Positions 7,589 to 15,046 of a DNA stretch of 64,000 bases are shown piece after piece. The stretch covers positions 328,956 through 392,955 of the forward strand of contig NZ_CAJQTX010000004.1 of assembly GCF_907163085.1 (NCBI RefSeq), read 5' to 3'. Made by a program: the position numbers and the translations under genes. Numbering within the stretch: the first letter of the stretch is position 1; every line of letters begins with the position of its first letter. Below the pieces are notes generated by a model. It was not told the origin of the DNA. It did not search any database and saw only the letters and a program-made list of their open reading frames with translations. Source of the DNA: Candidatus Accumulibacter sp. ACC003 (GTDB taxonomy: Bacteria; Pseudomonadota; Gammaproteobacteria; Burkholderiales; Rhodocyclaceae).

Positions 7589-8584
7589 TCAGGCCGCGGC
7601 AATGGCGACCACCACCCGGCCGTGCGCTCTACCCTGGAGATAGTCGTCAAAGACTCCCGGCAAGTCGTCGAAGGCGATGCAGCGGGTCATCGTCTGCAGA
7701 TGTTGCGGACGCAGGTCGCTCGCCAGCCGTTGCCAGATGCCGCTGCGGTAGGGTTCGCCAATGTAGCCTGAATCGATGCCGAGCAGGCAGGCGCCGCGCA
7801 GGATGAAGGGCATTACCGTGGTGTTGAGCGAGGCGCTGGCCGCCAGGCCGATGCTGGCGATCGTTCCACCCTGCTTCATGGTGCTGGCGATCCACGCCAG
7901 CACGTCCCCGCCAAGGTTGTCGACGGCGCCGGCCCAGAGCGTCTTGTCGAGCGGCCGGATGCGCGACAGATCGAGCGACGACCGCAAGAGCACCTGCGCT
8001 GCACCGAGTCCCAGCAGGTAATCGGTTTCGCTTTCCTTGCCGGTCAGCGCGCTGACCTGATAGCCACGTCTGGCCAGCATATCGATCGCCAGACTGCCGA
8101 CGCCACCGCTGGCACCGGTGACGATCAGCGGACCTTTGCTCGGCTCGAGACCGTTCTCCTCCATCCGGACGACGGCCAGCGCGGCGGTAAAACCCGCCGT
8201 GCCGATGGCCATCGCTTCGTACAGCGACAGGCCGGCGGGCAGGGGGATGACCCATTCGGCCGGTATCCTGGCGTATTCGGCGTAGCCACCGTGGTGCGCG
8301 ACGCCGATGTCGAAGCTGGTGGCGATCACCGCGTCACCCGCCTGGAAGCGGGGGTCGCTGCTGGCTGCGACGGTTCCCGACAGATCGACACCTCCGACAC
8401 ATGGGAAACGACGGATGATGCGGCCCGCGCCGCTGGCCGCCAGGGCATCCTTGAAGTTGACGCTGGAGTAAGCGACCTTGATCGTCAGCTCGCCGGTGTC
8501 GAGTTGCGACGGGTCCATGCTGACGAAGTCAGCGCGCGTCTGGCCTTCGTCTTGATCAATCAGATACGCCTTGAACGGACCCAT
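7589..8584 (-). CDS. acuI: acryloyl-CoA reductase / YhdH-family MDR oxidoreductase
   Basis: A 331-aa zinc-free medium-chain dehydrogenase/reductase of the AcuI/YhdH type, which reduces acryloyl-CoA to propionyl-CoA with NADPH. Features: N-terminal catalytic domain with SSVNFKDALAASG and GGVDLSGTV, a nucleotide-binding Rossmann domain with VTGASGGVGSLA (about residues 150-161), and the family stretch GRVVVAI near the end. Zinc-ligand cysteines of alcohol dehydrogenases are absent. The ATG is preceded by AAAGGAG 6 bases upstream. Its neighbour prpE also yields propionyl-CoA, which supports the AcuI role over a general quinone reductase, though the family annotation is often loose. Confidence 0.88.
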   Translation of the reverse strand: MGPFKAYLIDQDEGQTRADFVSMDPSQLDTGELTIKVAYSSVNFKDALAASGAGRIIRRFPCVGGVDLSGTVAASSDPRFQAGDAVIATSFDIGVAHHGGYAEYARIPAEWVIPLPAGLSLYEAMAIGTAGFTAALAVVRMEENGLEPSKGPLIVTGASGGVGSLAIDMLARRGYQVSALTGKESETDYLLGLGAAQVLLRSSLDLSRIRPLDKTLWAGAVDNLGGDVLAWIASTMKQGGTIASIGLAASASLNTTVMPFILRGACLLGIDSGYIGEPYRSGIWQRLASDLRPQHLQTMTRCIAFDDLPGVFDDYLQGRAHGRVVVAIAAA

Positions 8585-8943
8585 GCATGCTCCTTTTGCG
8601 ATGACGATGGCAGCGTCGGCAGCAGGAGACGCTGCGGTGCCATGAACAGCCGAAGATTATAAACACAAAGCCGGTGGGTCCCGGCTGCAAAAAAAGTTGT
8701 GAGCGGCGCTAATTGTTGGCGTTCGGGATCACGATTTTTGATGCCCGGAGGCGCAGGACAGCAAATATACCGCGTTTGTTCCTGTCATTGCAGCGGCCCT
8801 ACAGCCCTGGCGCGAAGCCGCTTTTACGTCGGGTACCGCCGTTAATTTAGGGGCTTGCGGTCTTGTCTTGAGACCGTTTCTTGAACACCGTTAGGCGCCT
8901 TCGGGGTTTACAGTGTGACATTTTTCACATAAATTCCGTCTCC
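8585..8943. other. 359-bp divergent intergenic region
   Basis: Upstream region of both acuI (minus) and the NlpC/P60 gene (plus). It holds a GGTCT-N7-AGACC dyad at 8859-8875 and the CRP-type palindrome at 8914-8929. An AT-richer segment around 8650-8770 probably contains the acuI promoter, but I cannot assign hexamers with confidence. Confidence 0.5.
8914..8929. promoter_or_regulatory. CRP/FNR-type operator-like palindrome
   Basis: TGTGA-CATTTT-TCACA, exactly the TGTGA-N6-TCACA layout of cAMP receptor protein sites. It ends 14 bp before the NlpC/P60 start codon, so it would lie at or downstream of the transcription start. That position fits repression better than activation. Confidence 0.5.
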
Positions 8944-9453
8944 ATGTCTAGAAAACACTCCCTCGTATCACTTCTCGCGGCTGCCCTGATTGCGCTCTCA
9001 GGTGTTGGTCTGGCCCACGCCGATGAGCAGGAAGGGCCGATCGACAGCCCTTCGCTCTTCGCACGTTATAGCAACAACGCGCAGGATCTGATCCTCAAGG
9101 GCCTCGAACTGATCGGTATCAACTATCGCCGCGGCGGTACCGATCCGGATTCCGGCCTCGACTGCAGTGGTTTTGTGCAGCTGGTATTCAAGGATGCGAT
9201 CGGCGTGTTGCTGCCGCGCACAGCCAGGGAGCAGAGCGAGGTCGGTGCGGTCGTCGCCGTCAACGAACTGAAGGCCGGTGACCTCGTTTTCTTCAACACC
9301 ATGCGCCGAACTTTTTCGCATGTCGGGATCTATCTGGGCGACAACCGCTTCATGCACGCGCCGCGCACCGGCGCCGAAGTTCGTATCGACGATATGCGGC
9401 AGAGTTACTGGATCAGTCGCTACAACGGCGCCCGCCGCTTGCTGGCGCGCTGA
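8944..9453 (+). CDS. secreted NlpC/P60 family peptidoglycan endopeptidase
   Basis: A 169-aa protein that probably cleaves peptide stems of peptidoglycan in the periplasm. The start at 8944 (MSRKHSLVSLLAAALIALSG) gives a signal peptide with a likely cleavage after AHA at residue 26; the longer frame from 8881 would bury it. The NlpC/P60 domain fills the rest: catalytic Cys74 in LDCSGFVQLVF, His126 in FSHVGIYLGD and the third polar residue His138 in MHAPRTG. It is followed by a strong terminator, so it is probably monocistronic. A CRP-like palindrome lies just before the start. No SH3 or LysM targeting domain is present. Confidence 0.93.
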   Translation: MSRKHSLVSLLAAALIALSGVGLAHADEQEGPIDSPSLFARYSNNAQDLILKGLELIGINYRRGGTDPDSGLDCSGFVQLVFKDAIGVLLPRTAREQSEVGAVVAVNELKAGDLVFFNTMRRTFSHVGIYLGDNRFMHAPRTGAEVRIDDMRQSYWISRYNGARRLLAR

Positions 9454-9486
9454 GCACAGCGCCGAAATAGCTCCCGGCAGTATCTG

Positions 9487-9514
9487 AAAACGACGCGGCG
9501 CGTCGTTTTTTTTT
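9487..9514 (+). terminator. rho-independent terminator after NlpC/P60 gene
   Basis: AAAACGACGC-GGC-GCGTCGTTTT followed by further T residues (nine T in a row in total), 33 bp after the stop codon. Confidence 0.92.
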
Positions 9515-9557
9515 GCCTCTCGTCAAGAACGATTCGCATTTACATGGGTATGAGCGC

Positions 9558-9597
9558 TTGCTATGATTTGTCCTTAACGATAGTTATTCTCATTTGA
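9558..9597 (+). promoter_or_regulatory. fbpA promoter with Fur-box-like sequence
   Basis: TTGCTA (9558-9563), a 17-bp spacer and TAGTTA (9581-9586) form a plausible promoter. It is overlapped by GATAGTTATTCTCATTTG (9579-9596), whose complement shares AAATGAGAAT with the site at 12311-12329. Both resemble the Fur consensus. Iron repression of the importer is inferred. Confidence 0.6.
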
Positions 9598-9615
9598 CAA
9601 ACCGGAGGCATGACC

Positions 9616-10650
9616 ATGAAGGCGCTCTTTTCACGCTCCTTATTGACCCTCGCGATGCTCGCTCTCGGGGCTGTTTCAGTGACCAATCTACAGGCCGAGG
9701 AGCAGGTCCTGAATCTCTATTCGGCTCGCCACTACCAGACCGACGAAGCGCTCTACGAAGGCTTCACGAAGCACACCGGCATCAAGATCAAGCGCATCGA
9801 GGGCAAGGAAGACGAGCTGCTCGAGCGGATCCGGAACGAGGGCGCGTACAGCCCGGCCGATGTCCTGCTGACCGTCGACGCCGCGCGCCTGTCGGCGGCG
9901 CACGAGCTGGGGCTTTTTGCCCCGGTCACTTCGGCGCTTCTCGAAAAGCGCATTCCGGCGAACTTGCGAACCAGCGACTGGTTCTCTTTCTCGACGCGCG
10001 CGCGCGTCATCATTTACGCGAAGGGTGTCGTCAAGGCCGACGACGTGCAGACCTACGACGATCTGGCCAATCCGCGACTGCAAGGGAAGATCTGCTCGCG
10101 CTCGGGCTCGCATCCCTACAACCTGTCGCTGATGGCTTCAATCATCGCTCACCAGGGCGAGGCCAGGGCCGAGCAATGGGCGAAGGGCGTCGTGGCCAAC
10201 TTTGCGCGCACGCCAAAGGGCGGCGACACCGATCAGATTCGCGCCGTTGCCGCCGGTGAATGTGCGGTTGCGGTGGCCAATACCTACTATCTGGCGCGCC
10301 TGATGCGTTCGGACAAGCCCGAAGACCGCCAGGCGATCGACAAGATCGGCATCGTCTGGCCCGATCAGCAAAGTTACGGCGCCCACATCAACGTCTCGGG
10401 TGGCGGCGTTCTCAAGCACGCGCCGCACAAGGACGCGGCGCTCAAGTTCCTCGAGTATCTGGCCAGCGACCAGGCGCAGCGCTATTTTGCCGACGGCAAC
10501 AACGAGTGGCCGGTGGTCGCCGGGATCAAGATCGACAATCCGGCGCTGACGGCGCTCGGCAAGTTCAAGGCCGACCAGCTGCCGGTGGCTTCACTGGCGA
10601 TGTATCGCGCCAAGGCGCAGATCATTTTCGACCAGGTCGGCTACCGCTGA
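9616..10650 (+). CDS. fbpA: Fe(3+) ABC transporter periplasmic binding protein (FbpA type)
   Basis: Binds ferric iron in the periplasm for uptake. The start at 9616 (MKALFSRSLLTL) is preferred over ATG 9610 because GGAGG lies 7 bases upstream of it. It gives 344 aa with a signal peptide ending near LQAEEQ. The mature protein starts VLNLYSARHYQTDEALYEGF, the classic FbpA/FutA beginning with a Tyr-containing motif. The iron-ligand tyrosine pair is in VANTYYLARLM. Its gene is convergent with the permease fbpB (14-bp gap), and the ATPase fbpC lies beyond, so the importer is encoded by three separately transcribed genes. A Fur-like site overlaps its promoter. Confidence 0.93.
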   Translation: MKALFSRSLLTLAMLALGAVSVTNLQAEEQVLNLYSARHYQTDEALYEGFTKHTGIKIKRIEGKEDELLERIRNEGAYSPADVLLTVDAARLSAAHELGLFAPVTSALLEKRIPANLRTSDWFSFSTRARVIIYAKGVVKADDVQTYDDLANPRLQGKICSRSGSHPYNLSLMASIIAHQGEARAEQWAKGVVANFARTPKGGDTDQIRAVAAGECAVAVANTYYLARLMRSDKPEDRQAIDKIGIVWPDQQSYGAHINVSGGGVLKHAPHKDAALKFLEYLASDQAQRYFADGNNEWPVVAGIKIDNPALTALGKFKADQLPVASLAMYRAKAQIIFDQVGYR

Positions 10651-10664
10651 TCAGCGCGCCGTCG

Positions 10665-12299
10665 TCAGCGGCGCCGCCGCGAAATCTGCTGCGACAAGGC
10701 GATCAGCGGCAGCAGTCCGACGACGACGATGGCCAGCGACGCGCTGGCCGCTTCGCCTAGCCGTTCGTCCGAAGCAAGCGTATAGGCCTGCGTCGCCAGC
10801 GTGTCGAAGTCGAAAGGGCGCATCACCAGCGTCGCCGGTAATTCCTTCATCACGTCCACGAAAACCAGCAGGCCGGCGGTAAACAAGCTGCTGCGAACGA
10901 TCGGCAGGTGCACCCGGCGTAGCGTCGCGGCTTGCCCGAGGCCCAGGCTACGCGCCGCATCGTCCATGTTTGGCGTGACCTTGGCCAGGCTGGTGCTCAC
11001 CGCCTGCAAGGCGACGGCCAGGAAGCGTACCAGATAGGCATAGACCAGCGCGGCGATGCCGCCGGTGATCAGCAGGCCCGGGTTGACACCAAAGAACGCC
11101 TGCCATTGATCGGCCAGCCAGATATCGAGGCGGCTGACCGGAATCAGGACGCCAACGGCGATCACCGAACCGGGGACCGCGTAACCGAGACCGACCAGGC
11201 GGTTCAGCGCTCGCGCCGGTAGCCCTTTCGACAAGCGCGCGCCATAGGCGAGCAGGACCGCCAGGGCGACGGCAATGGTCGCCGTCAGGCCGGCCAGCAG
11301 GAAGCTGTTGCGGACCATCTGGAAGAAATGCTCGCCAAAGCGCGCCTGCCCGTCGGCCAGTGCCAGCCGCAGCAAGAGGTAGGCCGGCAGCACGAAACCA
11401 ATGCTCAGCGGCAGCGCACAGAGCGCGCTCGCCAGCCAGCCACGCCAGCCCGGCAAGAGCTGGCCAGTGCGCTGGCGGTGGCGGCCGGTGGTGTCATGAA
11501 AACGCGACCGCTTGCGTGAGCTGCGCTCGATCAACAGCAGGAGCATCACGAAGAGCAGCAGCGCCGCGGCCAGCTGGGCGGCGGCGATGCGATCACCAAG
11601 CGAGAACCAGGCGCGGTAGATGCCGGTGGTGAAGGTCTGTACGGCGAAGTACGAAACCGTCCCGTAATCGGCGAGTGTCTCCATCAGCGCCAGCGCGGTA
11701 CCGGCCGCGACGGCTGGCCGGGCCAGCGGCAGCGAGACGCGGAAGAAGCTGCGCCAGGGTCCGAGACCGAGCGTTCGCGACGCTTCCAGCATGCCGCTGG
11801 CACGCTCCAGGAAAGCCGTGCGGGTCAGTAGGTAAACGTACGGATAGAGGACGAAGATGAACATGCTCACCGCACCGCCGAGGCTGCGCACTTCCGGAAA
11901 CCAGTAGTCGCCCTTGCTCCAGCCAAAGGACTCGCGCAGCAAGCTCTGCAGCGGGCCGACGAACTGCAGAAAGTCGGTGTAGACATAGGCCAGGACGTAA
12001 GCCGGCATCGCCAGTGGCAAGACCAGCGCCCACTCGAAGAAGCGTCGTCCGGGAAAATCGTGCATGCTCGTCAGCCACGCCGTGGCGACGCCGACGACGA
12101 TCACTCCGAGACCGACGCTCAGGCACAGTACCAGAGTATTGGCGACGTATTCCGGCAGGACCGTCGCCGCCAGATGCGACCAGGTCGCGCCGGTACCGCC
12201 GCTGAAGATGTTCGCCAGAACACTGACGACCGGCAGGCTGACCAGCGCGGCGACGGCGGCGGCAACCAGGAGCAGGGGATTGAGGTGCGAGCGGGTCAT
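10665..12299 (-). CDS. fbpB: Fe(3+) ABC transporter permease (FbpB type, duplicated domain)
   Basis: A 544-aa inner-membrane protein with two fused permease halves (about 12 hydrophobic segments), as in FbpB/SfuB. Each half has a recognisable EAA-type loop: EASRTLGLGPWRSFFRVSLP in the first and DDAARSLGLGQAATLRRVHL in the second, the surfaces that contact the ATPase. N-terminal hydrophobic helix LLLVAAAVAALVSLPVVSVL. It is transcribed divergently from fbpC with a shared Fur-like site between them, and convergently with fbpA. No good ribosome binding site is seen before ATG 12299. Alternative family: other ferric or thiamine permeases, but the FbpA and FbpC neighbours support iron. Confidence 0.92.
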   Translation of the reverse strand: MTRSHLNPLLLVAAAVAALVSLPVVSVLANIFSGGTGATWSHLAATVLPEYVANTLVLCLSVGLGVIVVGVATAWLTSMHDFPGRRFFEWALVLPLAMPAYVLAYVYTDFLQFVGPLQSLLRESFGWSKGDYWFPEVRSLGGAVSMFIFVLYPYVYLLTRTAFLERASGMLEASRTLGLGPWRSFFRVSLPLARPAVAAGTALALMETLADYGTVSYFAVQTFTTGIYRAWFSLGDRIAAAQLAAALLLFVMLLLLIERSSRKRSRFHDTTGRHRQRTGQLLPGWRGWLASALCALPLSIGFVLPAYLLLRLALADGQARFGEHFFQMVRNSFLLAGLTATIAVALAVLLAYGARLSKGLPARALNRLVGLGYAVPGSVIAVGVLIPVSRLDIWLADQWQAFFGVNPGLLITGGIAALVYAYLVRFLAVALQAVSTSLAKVTPNMDDAARSLGLGQAATLRRVHLPIVRSSLFTAGLLVFVDVMKELPATLVMRPFDFDTLATQAYTLASDERLGEAASASLAIVVVGLLPLIALSQQISRRRR

Positions 12300-12310
12300 G
12301 GTTCAATCGG

Positions 12311-12329
12311 CTAAATGAGAATTATAATT
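12311..12329. promoter_or_regulatory. Fur-box-like site between fbpB and fbpC
   Basis: CTAAATGAGAATTATAATT in the 105-bp divergent gap. It shares AAATGAGAAT with the complement of the fbpA promoter site. It is AT-rich in a GC-rich region and suited to control both divergent genes. Confidence 0.6.
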
Positions 12330-12404
12330 GACAAGCACCCTTGTTCGATCTTCCCGGCTTGACGGCGTGCGCGCCGCCGCGGCAGGCGCCAGCCGATCTC
12401 TTCA

Positions 12405-13541
12405 ATGGCAGCACCCGACGACCAGGCATTGATGGCCCACCTCGAACTCGCAGGAATCGTTCAGCGTTACGGATCGCACACCGTCGTCGATGGCGTCGAC
12501 TTTCGCGTCGCAACGGGCAGCATCGCTTGCCTGCTTGGGCCATCCGGCTGTGGCAAGACGACGCTGCTGCGCTGCATTGCCGGTTTCGAGGAGATTGCCG
12601 CCGGTGAGATTCGCGTCGGCGGCCGGAGCGTCAGTCGCGCCGGTTGGCGCGTGCCGCCGGAAAAGAGACAGATTGGCATGGTTTTTCAGGACTATGCCCT
12701 GTTTCCGCACCTCAGCGTCGCCGCCAACGTCGGTTTTGGTCTGGCGGCGCTCGCCGCCGGCGAACGGCGCCAACGCGTCGCCGACTTGCTGAGCACCGTT
12801 GGTCTCGCTGGTCAGGGCGGCAAATATCCGCACGAACTGTCGGGCGGCCAGCAACAACGCGTCGCGTTGGCGCGCGCTCTGGCGCCGCAGCCGCAGCTGC
12901 TGCTGCTCGACGAACCCTTCTCCAACCTCGACGTCGGTCTGCGCGAACGCCTGTCGCTGGAAGTGCGCGAGATCCTGAAGAGTCAGAACATCACCGCCGT
13001 GCTGGTCACCCACGATCAGAACGAAGCCTTTGCCATGGCCGACGAAGTCGGTGTCATGGCCGCCGGAGTCATCCAGCAATGGGATAGCCCGTACCGCTTG
13101 TACCATCAGCCGGCGAACCGTTTTGTCGCCGATTTCGTCGGCCAGGGTGTTTTCGTCGCCGGCATGGTGATTGACGACAGCCGCGTCGAGGTCGAACTGG
13201 GCGTCCTCGAGTCGCGTTTGCCGCTCGAATGCAGCCTGGGTTGCGATGATTGCGGACGCGGTTGTGGCGTCGAAGTGCTGCTGCGCCCCGACGATATCAT
13301 CCACGACGATGCCAGCGAGCTGTTGGCCGAGGTCCGGCACAAGGCCTTTCGCGGTGCCGAGATCCTCTATACGCTGCGCCTCGAGAGCGGTGTCGAAGTC
13401 CTGTCGCTGGTCCCCTCGCATCACAATCACGCGCTTGGCGAGAAAATCGGTATCCGGCTCGACGTCGACCATGTCGTCGCCTTCAAGACGCCGACCCGCG
13501 CTTTTCCGGCGAACGGCCAGGCCATCCAGTTCCAGCGATGA
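12405..13541 (+). CDS. fbpC: Fe(3+) ABC transporter ATP-binding protein (FbpC type)
   Basis: A 378-aa ATPase energising iron import. Walker [10 protein letters not shown] (residues 45-53), Q-loop [10 protein letters not shown], signature [15 protein letters not shown] (146-160), Walker [13 protein letters not shown] (165-176), H-loop VTHDQ. The C-terminal regulatory domain (TOBE-like) carries an unusual cysteine cluster: Cys276, 280, 283 and 287 in [14 protein letters not shown], spacing C-X3-C-X2-C-X3-C. A later Met (12432, [11 protein letters not shown]) could be the true start, since neither has a clear ribosome binding site. Its stop overlaps the aat start (ATGA), so the two are translationally coupled. 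Confidence 0.93.
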   Translation: MAAPDDQALMAHLELAGIVQRYGSHTVVDGVDFRVATGSIACLLGPSGCGKTTLLRCIAGFEEIAAGEIRVGGRSVSRAGWRVPPEKRQIGMVFQDYALFPHLSVAANVGFGLAALAAGERRQRVADLLSTVGLAGQGGKYPHELSGGQQQRVALARALAPQPQLLLLDEPFSNLDVGLRERLSLEVREILKSQNITAVLVTHDQNEAFAMADEVGVMAAGVIQQWDSPYRLYHQPANRFVADFVGQGVFVAGMVIDDSRVEVELGVLESRLPLECSLGCDDCGRGCGVEVLLRPDDIIHDDASELLAEVRHKAFRGAEILYTLRLESGVEVLSLVPSHHNHALGEKIGIRLDVDHVVAFKTPTRAFPANGQAIQFQR

Positions 13542-14245
13542 TTCCCTGGCTCGAAGGCAAGGAACGCTTCCCGGCGCTCGATAGCGCGCTGCTCGAGCCG
13601 AATGGCCTGCTCTGTGCGGGCGGCGACTTGTCGCCGCAACGGCTGCTCGATGCCTACCAGCACGGCATTTTCCCCTGGTATTCGGACGGCGAGCCAATCC
13701 TCTGGTGGAGTCCGGACCCGCGCATGGTCCTCGATCCAGCCGAATTCCGCATCTCGCGCTCCTTGCGCCGCTGCTTGCGCGCCGGCCGCTGGCAGGTGAC
13801 GCTGGACCGTGATTTCCCGGCGGTTGTCCGGGCCTGCGCCGAAGTGCCACGCGCCGGCCAGGACGGCACCTGGATCGTCGGCGACATCCAGCGTGCCTAC
13901 TGGCAGCTGGCGCAGCTGGGATTCGCCCACTCGGTGGAGACCTGGCTTGATGGCCGGCTGGTCGGTGGTCTCTACGGCCTGGCCATCGGCCGCATGTTCT
14001 ACGGCGAATCGATGTTCTCGCGGGTCAGCGACGCCTCCAAGGTCGCCGCGGCGCATCTCGCACGCTTCCTTGAAGGCGAGGGCTACGGCATGATAGATTG
14101 CCAGATGAGTACGCCGCACCTGGCGTCTCTGGGAGCGCGAGAGATTCCTCGCGCTGTTTTCATCGACCGCCTGCATGTCCTGGTCGCGGTCGCCTGGCAG
14201 CCTGGCCGCTGGCCCATCGACGGCGCCAGCCAACCCTGGACCTAG
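13538..14245 (+). CDS. aat: leucyl/phenylalanyl-tRNA--protein transferase
   Basis: Transfers Leu or Phe from aminoacyl-tRNA to N-terminal Lys or Arg of proteins, creating N-degrons for ClpS/ClpAP. 235 aa, usual length. The start overlaps the fbpC stop as ATGA. Family motifs: [59 protein letters not shown] and the late [19 protein letters not shown]. It is followed after 3 bp by bpt, the second N-degron transferase, so the two form a functional pair. Cytoplasmic. Confidence 0.97.
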   Translation: MIPWLEGKERFPALDSALLEPNGLLCAGGDLSPQRLLDAYQHGIFPWYSDGEPILWWSPDPRMVLDPAEFRISRSLRRCLRAGRWQVTLDRDFPAVVRACAEVPRAGQDGTWIVGDIQRAYWQLAQLGFAHSVETWLDGRLVGGLYGLAIGRMFYGESMFSRVSDASKVAAAHLARFLEGEGYGMIDCQMSTPHLASLGAREIPRAVFIDRLHVLVAVAWQPGRWPIDGASQPWT

Positions 14246-14248
14246 CCA

Positions 14249-15013
14249 ATGGCGCGACTCAACGACTCCGAGCTGCCCTTCTCGCTGCTGCAGTTCTACG
14301 CCACGGCGCCCTACGCCTGCAGCTACCTGGCCGGCGAGCGTGCGCGTTCGCAGGTCGCCGCACCAAGCCACCTGATTGGCACCGAGGTCTACGGCGAACT
14401 CGTTCGCAGCGGCTTCCGACGCAGTGGCCTGTTTACCTACCGTCCGAAGTGCGACGACTGCCAGGCCTGCGTGCCGGTGCGGATCCCGGTCAAGGCTTTT
14501 GCGCCCAACCGCAGCCAGCGCCGTAGCGTCGGCATGCACGCCGCGCTGCAAGCGCGCGAAATGCCGCTGCGCTTCAGCGACGAGCACTATCAGCTCTACC
14601 TGCGCTACCAGTCGGCCCGCCATGCTGGCGGCGGCATGGATCAGGACAGCCACGACCAGTACGCGAATTTCCTGTTGCAGAGTCGCGTGGACACCCGCCT
14701 GGTCGAATTCACCGAGGACGGCGTGCTGCGCATGGTGAGTATCCTGGACGTGCTCAACGACGGCCTGTCTTCGGTCTACACCTTCTACGATCCCGAACTG
14801 CAGTCGGCCAGCTTCGGGACCTACAACATCATCTGGCAGATCGCTCAGTGCGCGGCCAACGGCCTGCCTTATCTGTATCTGGGCTACTGGATCGGCGCCA
14901 GCCGGAAAATGGCTTACAAGGCCAACTTCAAGGCCATCGAGGGGCTGATCGACGGACAGTGGAGCGATCTGCGAGAGCATCTCGCGGCACAGTCCGGCGC
15001 GTTTTCCCGATAG
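14249..15013 (+). CDS. bpt: aspartate/glutamate leucyltransferase (bacterial Ate1-like, Bpt)
   Basis: Adds Leu from Leu-tRNA to N-terminal Asp or Glu, making them ClpS-recognised degrons. 254 aa. The N-terminal Ate domain has the cysteine motif [14 protein letters not shown] (about residues 67-80), and the C-terminal GNAT-like domain has [11 protein letters not shown] and [16 protein letters not shown]. Often annotated arginyl-tRNA--protein transferase; bacterial members of this family are leucyltransferases. Directly downstream of aat (3 bp) and 33 bp upstream of the Hsp70 operon. Proximity links N-degron tagging and a dedicated chaperone set, though co-function is only inferred. Confidence 0.95.
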   Translation: MARLNDSELPFSLLQFYATAPYACSYLAGERARSQVAAPSHLIGTEVYGELVRSGFRRSGLFTYRPKCDDCQACVPVRIPVKAFAPNRSQRRSVGMHAALQAREMPLRFSDEHYQLYLRYQSARHAGGGMDQDSHDQYANFLLQSRVDTRLVEFTEDGVLRMVSILDVLNDGLSSVYTFYDPELQSASFGTYNIIWQIAQCAANGLPYLYLGYWIGASRKMAYKANFKAIEGLIDGQWSDLREHLAAQSGAFSR

Positions 15014-15046
15014 AATGTCTGCTTTGCTCCACACCGACCTGCGTAC

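Noticed and set aside
8665-8700. Stem with an A-run in the acuI upstream region, considered as a terminator
   Set aside because: The A-run follows the stem on the plus strand, so neither strand has the stem-then-T order of an intrinsic terminator.
12402-13850. 482-aa minus-strand frame opposite fbpC and aat
   Set aside because: It spans the end of one real gene and the start of another on the other strand and lacks any motif; a shadow of high GC3 coding.
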